Assembly: GCF_006228385.1 (NCBI RefSeq)
Contig: NZ_CP039852.1
Location: 1,752,001 to 1,816,000, forward strand
Length of the DNA stretch: 64,000 nt
Source: Salinimonas iocasae
GTDB taxonomy: Bacteria > Pseudomonadota > Gammaproteobacteria > Enterobacterales > Alteromonadaceae
Direction of reading: 5' to 3'
Part shown: one piece after another, positions 29,634 to 38,807 of the stretch
How positions within the stretch are numbered: the first letter of the stretch is position 1
Layout: each line of letters opens with the position of its first letter
Made by a program: the position numbers and the translations under genes
The notes under the pieces: generated by a model
What the model was told of the DNA's origin: nothing
Seen by the model: the letters and a program-made list of their open reading frames with translations, nothing else
The model's database searches: none

Positions 29634-31780
29634 GTACCGTCGAAAATCAGTCACGTCGTCATTTTCTGGCAGGTAGCAGTCTGGTTATTGGTTTCGCCCT
29701 GGCGCCCAAGGCTATGGCCTTGAGCAGTAAAACTAAGCTGGCTCAGGGGGCTAAGACAGAGCAGCAGCAACTTAACGCTTTCGTGATAGTTTCCCCGGAT
29801 AATACAGTTACCGTGTTGTCAAAGCATCTCGAAATGGGTCAGGGGCCTTATACAGGACTCACGCAATTGGTCGCTGAAGAACTGGATGCCGACTGGTCGC
29901 AGATGCGGGCAACGGCTTCTCCGGCGGATGACAAAATTTACGCCAATACTGTATTTGGTATGCAGGGAACCGGTGGGTCGACAGCCATCGCTAATTCCTA
30001 CGAGCAATTTCGCCGTGCCGGCGCCACCGCAAAAGCCATGCTGGTGGCTGCAGCTGCTGCTCGCTGGCAGGTACCCACCAATAGTTTAAATGTTAAAGGA
30101 GGTGTGGTCAGCGACCCGTCTTCGGATCGTCAGGCAACCTTTGGCGAGCTGGCAAAAGATGCGGCAATGCTAAACCCGCCCTCAGACGTCTCACTTAAAA
30201 AGCCCGCCGATTTTACAGTGATAGGGGCGAAAAAAACGCGCCTGGATACACCAGACAAAACCGACGGTTCGGCCGTTTTTACCCTCGATCATTATCCGGA
30301 AAATCTAATGGTAGCGGTGGTTGCCAGGGCACCATATTTTAATGCAAAAGTGAAAAAGGTTAATGATACAAAGGCCCGTGAGATTAAGGGCGTTTTAGAT
30401 ATTCAGACTGTGCCGCAGGGAGTAGCCGTTTACGCAGAGGATACCTGGAGTGCGCTTCAGGCTAAAGCTGCCCTTGATATCGAATGGGACACCCGCGATG
30501 CAGAACAACGTTCCTCGGAACAAATTATTGCGGACTATCGTGAGCAGATGAAGCAAACGGGTTTTGAGGCGACCAAACGTGGTGATGTTCAGGGACTGGC
30601 TTCCCGGGATGACCTGGATGTCATTGAAGCTGAGTTCATATTCCCTTACCTGGCTCACGCACCAATGGAGACGCTGGATGCTGTGCTTCAGCAAAATGAA
30701 GATGGCAGTATTACTTGTTTTAACGGTGCGCAATTCCCCGGGCAGGACAAGCAGGCAATTTCTGAAATTACCGGAGTCTCTGCAGAAAATATCCATATGG
30801 AAATACAGCTGGCCGGCGGGAGTTTTGGCCGCAGAGCGCAATTCGGATCACCGTATATGCGCGAGGCAGCAGAGGTATTTAAAGCGTCTGGAATGAAGCG
30901 ACCCATAAAGCATTTGCATACCCGCGAAGACGATATTCAGGGCGGCTTCTACCGACCGTTATTCATACACAAGATTAAAGGGTATCTGGACAAAGAGGGT
31001 GAAATCGTAGGCTGGGATCAGGTGATCGCCGGGCAACCACTAATGAAGAAAGACGAACTTGATGAGACCAGCGTCGAAGGTGCCTCTGATTTACCTTACA
31101 AAATCAAAAACCTGAATGTTTTCTCCCATAACACGACGGCAAAGGTACCTGTTTTGTGGTGGCGATCAGTAGGCCATACCCATACAGGCTTTGTAGTCGA
31201 GGCGTTTTTGGACGAGTTGTTACAAAAAGCCGGTAAAGATCCTATTGAGGGACGTCTGGCGCTGTTACCCGGCGATAGTCGCGAAGCCGGGGTTCTCAAA
31301 GCTGTTGCTAAACTCATTCAGGGTAAGCCCGTTGCAGAAGGCAGGCAGCGCGGTGTGGCCGTTCACAAAAGCTTTAGTACTTACGTTGCTGAAGTGGCAG
31401 ATGTCTCTGTTACAGAAGAGGGTACCCCGCGGGTGCATGATGTTTACGTCGCCGTAGATTGTGGTGTTGCTGTTAATCCGGACACAATACGTGCACAAAT
31501 GGAAGGTGGCGTCGGCTTCGGCTTAGGCGCGATACTGTTTGATGAAATCGAGCTAGGTGAGGGGGGTAAAGTAAAGCAGTCGAACTTTCATGATTATCGT
31601 AGTTTGCGCATCAATGAGATGCCCAATGTAGAAGTTGAAATTGTTACATCGTCTGCATCTCCAACCGGCGTGGGTGAACCGGGTGTTCCGCCAATCGGGC
31701 CTGCTGTAGCCAACGCCTGGCGCAGGCTGACAGGTAAGCCTGTCAGACGTCTTCCTATTAACCGATACGAAAAAGCCTGA
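29630..31780 (+). CDS. Molybdopterin-binding subunit of a xanthine oxidase family dehydrogenase (isoquinoline 1-oxidoreductase beta type)
   Basis: Predicted 716-residue catalytic subunit. A Tat signal (SRRHFLAG, twin Arg at 9-10, then a hydrophobic stretch to PKAMA) implies export of the folded enzyme to the periplasm. Cofactor-binding blocks include GMQGTGGSTA, HAPMETLDAV, LAGGSFGRR and, near the C terminus, TGVGEPGVPPIGPAVANA with the catalytic Glu at about 683. No FAD subunit is encoded, which agrees with use of a cytochrome as acceptor. It likely oxidises an aldehyde or N-heterocyclic compound. The gene is embedded between perM and bcp, which are neighbours in E. coli, suggesting insertion of the operon. 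Confidence 0.92.
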   Translation: MSTVENQSRRHFLAGSSLVIGFALAPKAMALSSKTKLAQGAKTEQQQLNAFVIVSPDNTVTVLSKHLEMGQGPYTGLTQLVAEELDADWSQMRATASPADDKIYANTVFGMQGTGGSTAIANSYEQFRRAGATAKAMLVAAAAARWQVPTNSLNVKGGVVSDPSSDRQATFGELAKDAAMLNPPSDVSLKKPADFTVIGAKKTRLDTPDKTDGSAVFTLDHYPENLMVAVVARAPYFNAKVKKVNDTKAREIKGVLDIQTVPQGVAVYAEDTWSALQAKAALDIEWDTRDAEQRSSEQIIADYREQMKQTGFEATKRGDVQGLASRDDLDVIEAEFIFPYLAHAPMETLDAVLQQNEDGSITCFNGAQFPGQDKQAISEITGVSAENIHMEIQLAGGSFGRRAQFGSPYMREAAEVFKASGMKRPIKHLHTREDDIQGGFYRPLFIHKIKGYLDKEGEIVGWDQVIAGQPLMKKDELDETSVEGASDLPYKIKNLNVFSHNTTAKVPVLWWRSVGHTHTGFVVEAFLDELLQKAGKDPIEGRLALLPGDSREAGVLKAVAKLIQGKPVAEGRQRGVAVHKSFSTYVAEVADVSVTEEGTPRVHDVYVAVDCGVAVNPDTIRAQMEGGVGFGLGAILFDEIELGEGGKVKQSNFHDYRSLRINEMPNVEVEIVTSSASPTGVGEPGVPPIGPAVANAWRRLTGKPVRRLPINRYEKA

Positions 31781-31791
31781 GGGGAAATAGC

Positions 31792-32442
31792 ATGAAATTA
31801 CTACGCTGGCTAACCGTTGGAGGCATTTTTTCGCTGCCGCTTATCGCTTATTCTGCCCAAAACGAACCGAAAGAATCAGCCAATGTTTCATCTGCTCAAT
31901 CTTTAAAATCAGCTGATGATTTTTCTGATATTAGCAATGATAGAAACCGTTCGGCTGCAATGTTTGAAGAGCTCGGAAAGGTTATACAACATCCGCGTTG
32001 TATGAATTGTCACCCCGCAGGTAATCAACCGCTTCAGGGCATGGATATGACAGTTCATGAGCCTCCTGTAAAGCGAGGCCCTGCCAACTTTGGAGCGCCG
32101 GGTATGGAATGCAACACCTGCCATCAGAGTGAAAACGTTACGCTGGCAGCGCAGGCTAAGGATATTAAATCTGTCCCCGGAAATCCAAAATGGCATCTGG
32201 CTCCCATAGAAATGGCATGGGTGGGCAAATCTCTGACTGAGATTTGTGAGCAGATAAAAGATAAGGAAAGAAACGGTAATAAAACGATGGAAGAAATGAT
32301 TCATCACATGGCAAAAGATGACTTGGTGGGATGGGGCTGGAAGCCCGGAGAAGGTCGTGAACCTGCGCCGGGTACCCAGAAGTCATTTGGCGAGTTATTT
32401 GAAGCCTGGGTTCATAGCGGGGCGCATTGTCCTTCAGCATAA
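31792..32442 (+). CDS. Exported c-type cytochrome with two haem motifs
   Basis: Predicted 216-residue periplasmic or membrane-tethered protein. It has a signal sequence (cleavage near YSA) and two CxxCH motifs, CMNCH (70-74) and CNTCH (107-111). The chain is otherwise unlike the common class I cytochromes and is rich in Pro/Gly around the motifs. It follows the molybdopterin subunit by 11 bp with a GGGGA RBS, so it is the probable electron acceptor of the exported dehydrogenase. The axial Met or His ligands cannot be assigned by eye; MDM (84-86) and nearby His residues are candidates. A bidirectional terminator follows. Confidence 0.85.
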   Translation: MKLLRWLTVGGIFSLPLIAYSAQNEPKESANVSSAQSLKSADDFSDISNDRNRSAAMFEELGKVIQHPRCMNCHPAGNQPLQGMDMTVHEPPVKRGPANFGAPGMECNTCHQSENVTLAAQAKDIKSVPGNPKWHLAPIEMAWVGKSLTEICEQIKDKERNGNKTMEEMIHHMAKDDLVGWGWKPGEGREPAPGTQKSFGELFEAWVHSGAHCPSA

Positions 32443-32477
32443 ATTCGCTGTAGAACACAAGGATGTACCAACGAAAG

Positions 32478-32505
32478 AAAACGCCCTGAAATATCAGGGC
32501 GTTTT
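32478..32505. terminator. Bidirectional terminator
   Basis: AAAACGCCCTGA (32478-32489) pairs perfectly with TCAGGGCGTTTT (32494-32505) around a 4-nt loop, with T-tracts in both directions. It separates the cytochrome gene from convergent bcp. Confidence 0.92.
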
Positions 32506-32510
32506 TGTAT

Positions 32511-32975
32511 TTACTGATTAAGGTAGCGTAAAACGACGTCGTGATGTTCTTTGGTTTTGAACTTATCAAAAACGTGTTCAATATTGCCTTGTTCATCAAT
32601 CATAAAACTGGTGCGGTGAATGCCATCATATTCTTTGCCCATGAACTTCTTAGGCCCCCACACGCCAAACTCTTCAGCAACGGCATGGTCTTCATCAGAT
32701 AACAGTGTAAAATTCAGATTCTCTTTTTCGATGAATTTTGGCAGACGTTTTACCGGGTCAGGACTGATGCCCAAAACAACCACATTGTGTTCGTCCAGGG
32801 CTTCTTTTGAGTCACGCAAACACTGCGCCTGCGTAGTACACCCGGGCGTCATCGCTTTAGGGTAAAAATATACTAAGACCTTTTTGCCCTCAAATGACGA
32901 CAGTGATACTGATTCGTCGTTTTGATCCTGAAGGGTAAATTGTGGCGCTTTATCACCAGCCTGTAGCATTTTCAT
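32511..32975 (-). CDS. bcp: Thiol peroxidase Bcp (peroxiredoxin Q)
   Basis: Reduces hydrogen peroxide and organic hydroperoxides with thioredoxin as donor. AGGAG just before the ATG at 32975 (second ATG at 32969) gives 154 residues, close to the E. coli length. The peroxidatic Cys 46 lies in TPGCTTQAQCLRD. The nearby Cys is at 52, six residues on, whereas in E. coli Bcp the resolving Cys is five residues on, so Gln occupies the expected place. The start overlaps the gcvR 3' end by 23 bp; gcvR-bcp is a conserved pair. Confidence 0.95.
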   Translation of the reverse strand: MKMLQAGDKAPQFTLQDQNDESVSLSSFEGKKVLVYFYPKAMTPGCTTQAQCLRDSKEALDEHNVVVLGISPDPVKRLPKFIEKENLNFTLLSDEDHAVAEEFGVWGPKKFMGKEYDGIHRTSFMIDEQGNIEHVFDKFKTKEHHDVVLRYLNQ

Positions 32976-33513
32976 AAGACTCCTTATTTGATTTGTCGAC
33001 CACTTTTCCAGATAACGATAAAGAGTCAAATAAGGCCATTACATCAGATTGCAACTGTGCAAAGTCAATTTCTGTTGACGCGTTGACGACAAACTTGCAG
33101 CGCATCGTTTGCTGGCCGCTGTCGGAATCTGTACTCACACGTTGCCTGAACGCACTGATGGAAAGCTGCCGCTCTGCGAAAAAACCTGTCACTGCTTTGA
33201 TTTGGCCTTCAGCATCGGCACCGGTGAACTCGACGTCGAAAAGATGTTCGAGATTCTGCTTTTCGTGATGACTGGTGCGCTTCATCATTGAAAGCAAGTC
33301 CAGTCGCTGACACAGCGGCGGTAGAAGACATTCTGTCTTCGTAATGGCAGTGTGATCACCCTCCAGTATCATAGTGAGTGAAAACTCTTTTCCATAGATA
33401 GCCTGGCGACTATCAAGAATATTACATCGGGTTTCACTTACCAGAGAGGAAATCTCGCTGAGAATGCCGCTTCGATCAGTGCCTAAAATGGTAACGATAA
33501 GTTGCTGCTTCAT
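32953..33513 (-). CDS. gcvR: Glycine cleavage system repressor GcvR
   Basis: Two-ACT-domain protein that binds GcvA and modulates glycine cleavage operon expression in response to glycine. The 186-residue chain has ACT units at about 4-75 (opening LIVTILGTDRSGILSEISSL) and about 90-165 (LFDVEFTGADAEGQIKAVTGF). It has no DNA-binding domain, as expected. It is divergent from dapA and leads the gcvR-bcp operon, the same arrangement as in E. coli. Confidence 0.92.
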   Translation of the reverse strand: MKQQLIVTILGTDRSGILSEISSLVSETRCNILDSRQAIYGKEFSLTMILEGDHTAITKTECLLPPLCQRLDLLSMMKRTSHHEKQNLEHLFDVEFTGADAEGQIKAVTGFFAERQLSISAFRQRVSTDSDSGQQTMRCKFVVNASTEIDFAQLQSDVMALFDSLSLSGKVVDKSNKESYENATGW

Positions 33514-33674
33514 AGACAGTTATATCTGAATTTTTTATGTGGTGATGGTAGCACAGAGGTTTTTTATCTTACCAGCACAAGCCGGTAGGTAAATAGTCTA
33601 AATAAACCGGGCTATATGCTTGTTTTTAGCAGGGTGAATAATTAACATGTGCGCTCACCAAACGCGGAGACACT

Positions 33675-34559
33675 ATGTTTAAAGGCAGTTATGTTGCACT
33701 AATTACGCCGATGCATGATAACGGCGACGTTGACTACCCGGCGCTTGAACGCCTGATCAATTTTCACATTGAACAGGGGACGCATGGCATTGTTGCTGTA
33801 GGCACTACCGGTGAGTCACCTACACTGCCTTTTGATGAGCACGTTGAGGTTGTACGCCAGACGGTGAAGATGGTCGATAAAAAGATTCCGGTTATGGCCG
33901 GTGCAGGCGCAAACTCTACGACGGAGGCGATCTTTTTAAGTGAGCAGATGGCCAGCGTCGGGGTTGATGGTTTTCTAAGCGTTGTTCCTTACTACAACAA
34001 ACCGCAACAGGCGGGTATGGTGGCACACTTTAAAGCGATAGCCGATGCCACTGATATTCCGGTGGTACTGTATAATGTGCCGGGCCGGACAGTCGCTGAC
34101 ATGCAGCCTGAAACAGTAGCAGAGCTTTCCAAGCACAAGAATATCGTTGGTATTAAAGATGCTACCGGTGATTTGGAACGACTGAAAGAAATGCAGGCAC
34201 TGGTAGACAGTGATTTTGTATTTTTAAGCGGTGATGATGCTACCAGCTGTGAATTTTTATGTCAGGGCGGGCACGGTGTCATATCGGTAACGGCTAATGT
34301 CGTACCTAACGCAATCGCGAAAATGTGTGAAGCGGCATTAAACGATGACCAGTTATTGTGCCGAGAAATCGACAAACCTATAAATTCACTTCATACGGCG
34401 TTGTTTATAGAGCCCAATCCGGTGCTGCCAAAGTGGGCATTGTATAAAATGGGTATGATTAATAGCCCTAATTTACGATTACCGATGGTTTTACCGGAAC
34501 TTGCCAGTCAAAAACATATCGAAGAACTATTAAAACAACACGCTCTGTTAAAAGGTTAA
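33675..34559 (+). CDS. dapA: 4-hydroxy-tetrahydrodipicolinate synthase
   Basis: Condenses pyruvate and aspartate semialdehyde, the first committed step to diaminopimelate and lysine. The 294-residue protein keeps the E. coli numbering: Thr 44-45 in GTTGES, Tyr 133 in VLYNVPGRT, Arg 138 and the Schiff-base Lys 161 in VGIKDATGD. GGAG precedes the ATG. It leads dapA-bamC-purC with 12- and 13-bp spacers, a conserved cluster. No lysine riboswitch is seen in the 161-bp upstream region. Confidence 0.97.
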   Translation: MFKGSYVALITPMHDNGDVDYPALERLINFHIEQGTHGIVAVGTTGESPTLPFDEHVEVVRQTVKMVDKKIPVMAGAGANSTTEAIFLSEQMASVGVDGFLSVVPYYNKPQQAGMVAHFKAIADATDIPVVLYNVPGRTVADMQPETVAELSKHKNIVGIKDATGDLERLKEMQALVDSDFVFLSGDDATSCEFLCQGGHGVISVTANVVPNAIAKMCEAALNDDQLLCREIDKPINSLHTALFIEPNPVLPKWALYKMGMINSPNLRLPMVLPELASQKHIEELLKQHALLKG

Positions 34560-34571
34560 GAAGGAATATCA

Positions 34572-35684
34572 ATGAGTAAATCCCTGGCTTTGGTAAGTGG
34601 TCTTGTTGTGCTGTCCCTTGCCGGATGTTCAAGCCAACTGGAAAAGAGTACTGCAACGGGTAGCTATAAATATCTTAAAGCGGAACAGCAGCCTAAAATT
34701 CAGGTTCCTGATGAACTTAATCAGCCTGAGTTTTCTGACGAATATGCGCTTCCCACGCTGGGGCAGGGTGCTGATAAAGGTTTGGTCGGTCGCGATTTAC
34801 GGATTGTCTCACCGGCGCTGGTTCACCCCTTAGTAACGGGTTCTCATGTTCAGGAAGGCAGCGAAGGTGCCGTGGTAACCTTTGACCAGGTGGATGATCG
34901 TCAGCCTTTAAGTCAGGCGATATGGAATGCAGTGAAAAGCTTTCTGGACAAGCAAAATGTGGGTATCAGTCAGTTTGATGAAGCGCAAAATGTGCTTGTT
35001 ACTGACTGGTTCGTGCTGTCAGAAGAAGTCGAAGACGAGGACAGCCCATGGTATGCCTGGTCATCAGACATTGATGCAGAGAAAAAGCGTCGGTTCAAAT
35101 TTATGCTCGATGTTAAGCCGCACGGGCGTACTGCTTCACTTCGCACAGAGCTTGTAGAATTTGAGCAACAGCTTGGCGACAACACAGTGACAGAGATAAA
35201 TGACTTTGCCCGTCACCGTGAAGAGGTCGATATTCTGAACGAGGTAATCTCGCACTACGAGTATCAGATTCAGTTAGATAACAATCGTCGTATCGCGGAA
35301 ATCCGTCAGGGCTTGCAAACTGAGATGAGCTTCAACAAGGACGGCGATCCAGCCATTCTGGTAAAAGGGCAGTATGATGTTGTCTGGCCTCGTATGCTGT
35401 TAGTGCTGCGTAAGTTGGGCTTTGATGTAAAAGATCTGGACAAATCAACCGGACTGCTTTTTGTCACTTTTAACGGTGATGATGATGGTTGGTGGAACAA
35501 TCTCTTCTCTGGTGACAGCGAATTGCTTGATGAGGGCGATTACCGATTACAGATTGCACGCAGCGGCGATAACACGACGGTAACGTTTATGGATGATGAA
35601 AGTCAGCCATTTACTGCCAAAGAAGTGACCGATTTATATGACCCGTTTTCTGAGGTTATGACACAAGATAACCTGGATATTTAA
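34572..35684 (+). CDS. bamC: Outer membrane assembly lipoprotein BamC
   Basis: Lipoprotein of the BAM complex, which inserts beta-barrel proteins in the outer membrane. The 370-residue chain begins with a lipoprotein signal (lipobox SLAGC, Cys 19), then the unstructured segment that in E. coli wraps on BamD ([19 protein letters not shown]), then two helix-grip domains. AGGA lies upstream of the ATG. It sits between dapA and purC as in enteric bacteria. Confidence 0.93.
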   Translation: MSKSLALVSGLVVLSLAGCSSQLEKSTATGSYKYLKAEQQPKIQVPDELNQPEFSDEYALPTLGQGADKGLVGRDLRIVSPALVHPLVTGSHVQEGSEGAVVTFDQVDDRQPLSQAIWNAVKSFLDKQNVGISQFDEAQNVLVTDWFVLSEEVEDEDSPWYAWSSDIDAEKKRRFKFMLDVKPHGRTASLRTELVEFEQQLGDNTVTEINDFARHREEVDILNEVISHYEYQIQLDNNRRIAEIRQGLQTEMSFNKDGDPAILVKGQYDVVWPRMLLVLRKLGFDVKDLDKSTGLLFVTFNGDDDGWWNNLFSGDSELLDEGDYRLQIARSGDNTTVTFMDDESQPFTAKEVTDLYDPFSEVMTQDNLDI

Positions 35685-35697
35685 GACTGAGACTAAG

Positions 35698-36411
35698 ATG
35701 GAAAAGCGCGAAGAACTTTATCGTGGTAAAGCGAAAACCGTATATGTAACCGACGATGCTGATAAGTTAATTCTGCATTTCAGAAACGATACATCGGCTT
35801 TCGATGGTCAGAAGATTGAACAGCTTGAGCGTAAGGGTGAGGTAAACAACAAGTTTAATCATTTTATTATGAGTAAGCTTGAAGATGCCGGCATTGCTAC
35901 GCAGGTTGAAGAATTGTTGTCTGACAATGATTCACTGGTTAAGAAACTGGAAATGATACCTGTTGAGTGTGTTGTCCGAAATGTTGCAGCAGGTTCATTG
36001 GTAAAACGCCTCGGCGTGGAAGAGGGCACTTTACTGGATCCGCCGGTATTCGAGTTCTTCTTAAAGAATGACGCGCTTCATGATCCGATGGTCAATGATT
36101 ATCACATCTTGTCTTTCGGTTGGGCGACTGAAAATCAGATTTCCGAAATGAAAAACCTGACATTCCGGGTCAATGAAGTTCTTAAAGCGTTGTTCGACGA
36201 GGCTGGAATGATGCTGGTTGATTACAAACTTGAGTTCGGTATCGATTCAGTGGGTAATATTGTGCTGGGTGACGAGTTTACACCGGATGGTTGTCGCCTT
36301 TGGGACAAAGAAACCCGTAATAAAATGGATAAAGATCGCTTTCGTCAGGGACTGGGTTCTGTTGTTGAAACCTACATTGAGGTGGCTGACAGATTGGGTC
36401 TTAAGCTGTAG
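35698..36411 (+). CDS. purC: SAICAR synthase
   Basis: Joins aspartate to CAIR in purine synthesis with ATP. The 237-residue chain is the expected length and shows the N-terminal [15 protein letters not shown] glycine-rich loop, the [12 protein letters not shown] segment, [18 protein letters not shown], and DYKLEFGID with [13 protein letters not shown]. It ends the dapA-bamC-purC operon; a strong terminator follows 22 bp after the stop. Confidence 0.97.
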   Translation: MEKREELYRGKAKTVYVTDDADKLILHFRNDTSAFDGQKIEQLERKGEVNNKFNHFIMSKLEDAGIATQVEELLSDNDSLVKKLEMIPVECVVRNVAAGSLVKRLGVEEGTLLDPPVFEFFLKNDALHDPMVNDYHILSFGWATENQISEMKNLTFRVNEVLKALFDEAGMMLVDYKLEFGIDSVGNIVLGDEFTPDGCRLWDKETRNKMDKDRFRQGLGSVVETYIEVADRLGLKL

Positions 36412-36432
36412 ACCTTATAAAATTGCATAAAG

Positions 36433-36459
36433 AAAGGGGAACGATGGTTCCCCTTTTTT
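36433..36459 (+). terminator. Terminator of dapA-bamC-purC
   Basis: AAAGGGGAAC (36433-36442) and GTTCCCCTTT (36447-36456) form a 10-bp stem with a GATG loop, ending in a run of six T. Confidence 0.92.
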
Positions 36460-36474
36460 AATAAGGGATTAACC

Positions 36475-37326
36475 GTGCAGATTTCTACCGGTATTCGCGT
36501 TAGCTTCCTGACCGCAGTGGCAATGCTGGCTTTTGCTGCAAACTCACTATTGTGCCGAATGGCGCTGGTGTCTACTTCTGTTTCACCTGCTACCTTTAGC
36601 GCAGTAAGACTGGTCAGCGGTGCTGTATTTCTGGCATTATTAATAAGCCTTACCCGGCAAAAGCAAGGTATGCAGGGGAGCTGGAAGGGAGCGTTGTATC
36701 TGTTTATCTATGCCGCTGCTTTTTCATTTGCTTATGTTGCCATGAACACCGGCACCGGTGCGCTCTTGCTGTTCGGTGCTGTCCAAATCACCATGCTTAT
36801 TCAAGCCCTGAGAAAAGGCGAAACCTTTTCACTGCCGCAATGGACTGGCTTTTCAATGGCGGTGGCCGGATTATTGATACTTTTTCTGCCTGGTGCGACG
36901 GTTCCTCCCCTGATCCCTGCACTATTGATGCTTTGTGCAGGTGTTGCCTGGGGCGCATACTCGCTCATCGGAAAGTCAGCATCTCGCCCGTTGCTAATGA
37001 CCACCGGTAATTTTGTCAGGTGCGTTCCCCTGAGTCTGTTACTTCTTCCGTTCGGTATAACTGATTCGTTTTCTGCCAATGGTATTATTCTGGCTGTTCT
37101 GTCCGGTGCGCTGGCTTCGGGTGCCGGATATGCGATCTGGTATTCTGCATTACCTGCGCTGAGCGCTTCTTTAGCAGCAACCGTTCAATTAAGTGTACCT
37201 GTGCTTGCTATGATAATGGGCTGGTTAATACTGGATGAGCGACTTACTGCGCAAATGCTTATCGCGGCAGCCGTCACGCTTAGTGGAGTGGGGCTGGTGA
37301 TATATTTTCGTGCAAAGGTAAAATAA
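36475..37326 (+). CDS. EamA/DMT family transporter
   Basis: Predicted 283-residue inner membrane protein with ten helices arranged as two EamA repeats, as in the RhaT/YdcZ-like drug and metabolite transporters. The second repeat contains the LMLCAGVAWGAYSLIGK segment and ends LDERLTAQMLIAAAVTLSGVGLVIYF, a family hallmark. The GTG at 36475 is supported by AAGGGA 6 nt upstream. Substrate unknown. It lies just after the purC terminator and converges on the yfaE-like gene with a 13-bp gap and no obvious shared terminator. Confidence 0.88.
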   Translation: MQISTGIRVSFLTAVAMLAFAANSLLCRMALVSTSVSPATFSAVRLVSGAVFLALLISLTRQKQGMQGSWKGALYLFIYAAAFSFAYVAMNTGTGALLLFGAVQITMLIQALRKGETFSLPQWTGFSMAVAGLLILFLPGATVPPLIPALLMLCAGVAWGAYSLIGKSASRPLLMTTGNFVRCVPLSLLLLPFGITDSFSANGIILAVLSGALASGAGYAIWYSALPALSASLAATVQLSVPVLAMIMGWLILDERLTAQMLIAAAVTLSGVGLVIYFRAKVK

Positions 37327-37339
37327 CGTCTGAAAGATT

Positions 37340-37612
37340 TTACCTGGGGATGTCTATTTTCAGCGCTGATGTGGGTATACAGCAACAGGGAAGTATTTCA
37401 TCATCGTCAATGTATGCTAATGGGTCAGTAGTGTAACTAACCTTTCCGCACAACAACTTAGTTCTGCACGCACCGCAAAATCCTTCCCGACAATGATAAT
37501 GCACATCAATGTCGTGTGCTTCAATTGCCTCTAACAAGGTTTTGTCTGATGACGCTGAAACGGCGCCCACATCGACGATATCGATGTGGAACCGTTCATC
37601 AGATTTGGACAT
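37340..37612 (-). CDS. yfaE: 2Fe-2S ferredoxin, YfaE-like, for NrdB cofactor maintenance
   Basis: Small plant-type ferredoxin (90 residues) that in E. coli supplies electrons to make and keep the diiron-tyrosyl radical of NrdB. Cluster ligands are visible as CREGFCGAC (three Cys) and the distal CCC motif in ILPCCCIP. It follows nrdB by 8 bp in the nrdA-nrdB-yfaE operon, the same order as in E. coli. Confidence 0.9.
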   Translation of the reverse strand: MSKSDERFHIDIVDVGAVSASSDKTLLEAIEAHDIDVHYHCREGFCGACRTKLLCGKVSYTTDPLAYIDDDEILPCCCIPTSALKIDIPR

Positions 37613-37620
37613 GAAGCTTT

Positions 37621-38751
37621 TTAAAGCTCAAAGTCGGCAAAATCGTCTTCGCTGACACTGGAGTCAATCTGACCAACCAGATAAGAGCTGATTTCGGCTT
37701 CCTGAGGTGCTACCTGAACATTATCGGAGTTCAGGTAGTTGTTCATCCAGGGGAGTGGGTTACTTTTTACTTCAAACGGCGTATCTAATCCGATCGCTGC
37801 CATACGCTGATTGGCAATGTACTCCACGTACTCACACAGAATCTGCTTATTCAGGCCAATCATTGAACCATCTTTAAATAAATAGTCTGCCCACTCTTTT
37901 TCCTGAGCAACGGCACACATAAAGATCTCACGAGCCTGATCTTTACATTCTTCTGCAATTTCAGCCATTTCAGGATCATCTTTCCCTTTGGCCCAGATAT
38001 TCAAAATATGCTGAGTAGAAGTAAGATGAAGGTTTTCATCACGGGCTATGAGTCGAATGATTTTTGAATTACCTTCCATCAGCTTACGCTCGGCAAATGC
38101 GAACGTGCAGGCAAAAGAGACATAGAATCGGATCGCTTCCAGAGCATTGACCGAGTTCATACAAAGAAACAGCTTCTTTTTCAGCTCGCGCTGATTAATG
38201 GTATGTGTTTCACCATTTACTGTATGCGTACCTTCGCCCAGTGTTTGCCATAGCTGCGTTGCAAATATCAGATCATCGTAATAACGGGAAATATCTGACG
38301 CACGCCGCTTAATCTCATCGTTCACCACGATATCATCAAAAATATCGCTGGGATCGGAGAAAAGATTTCGCAAAATATGCGTATAAGAGCGGGAGTGAAT
38401 TGTCTCAAAAAATGACCAGGTTTCTACCCATGTCTCAAGCTCTGGCAAAGAGATAATAGGAAGAAAGGCAATATTCGGGCTGCGGCCCTGAACAGAGTCC
38501 AGCAATGTCTGATATTTCAGATTAGAGATAAAAATATGTTTCTCAGGATCCGTCAACTTCTGAAAGTCGACACGATCACGACTGACATCCACTTCTTCCG
38601 GACGCCAGAAAAAACTTATTTGCTTCTCTATCAGCTTTTCAAATATTGAATGTTTCTGCTGATCATAACGTGCCACATTAACCGGGTTGCCGAAGAACAT
38701 TGGCTCGGAAAGCGGATTAATGCTTTGCTGATTGAAAGTGGTGTATTTCAT
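37621..38751 (-). CDS. nrdB: Ribonucleotide reductase class Ia, beta subunit
   Basis: Holds the diiron centre and tyrosyl radical that start catalysis in NrdA. The 376-residue protein has the radical tyrosine at about 123 in [12 protein letters not shown], with iron ligands Asp 85, Glu 116 and His 119 nearby and a second set in the later [11 protein letters not shown] and [12 protein letters not shown] segments. The acidic C-terminal tail ([10 protein letters not shown]) is the region that docks to NrdA. GGGA precedes the ATG. It lies 56 bp after nrdA. Confidence 0.97.
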   Translation of the reverse strand: MKYTTFNQQSINPLSEPMFFGNPVNVARYDQQKHSIFEKLIEKQISFFWRPEEVDVSRDRVDFQKLTDPEKHIFISNLKYQTLLDSVQGRSPNIAFLPIISLPELETWVETWSFFETIHSRSYTHILRNLFSDPSDIFDDIVVNDEIKRRASDISRYYDDLIFATQLWQTLGEGTHTVNGETHTINQRELKKKLFLCMNSVNALEAIRFYVSFACTFAFAERKLMEGNSKIIRLIARDENLHLTSTQHILNIWAKGKDDPEMAEIAEECKDQAREIFMCAVAQEKEWADYLFKDGSMIGLNKQILCEYVEYIANQRMAAIGLDTPFEVKSNPLPWMNNYLNSDNVQVAPQEAEISSYLVGQIDSSVSEDDFADFEL

Positions 38752-38807
38752 AAATCCCGTTTTACCTAAATCTGTTGTGAAACATCAGTGCAGCTCAAAG
38801 GCGCGTG

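Noticed and set aside
33514..33674. Possible lysine riboswitch before dapA
   Set aside because: The spacer is only 161 bp and lacks the long multi-helix layout and conserved motifs of a lysine riboswitch.
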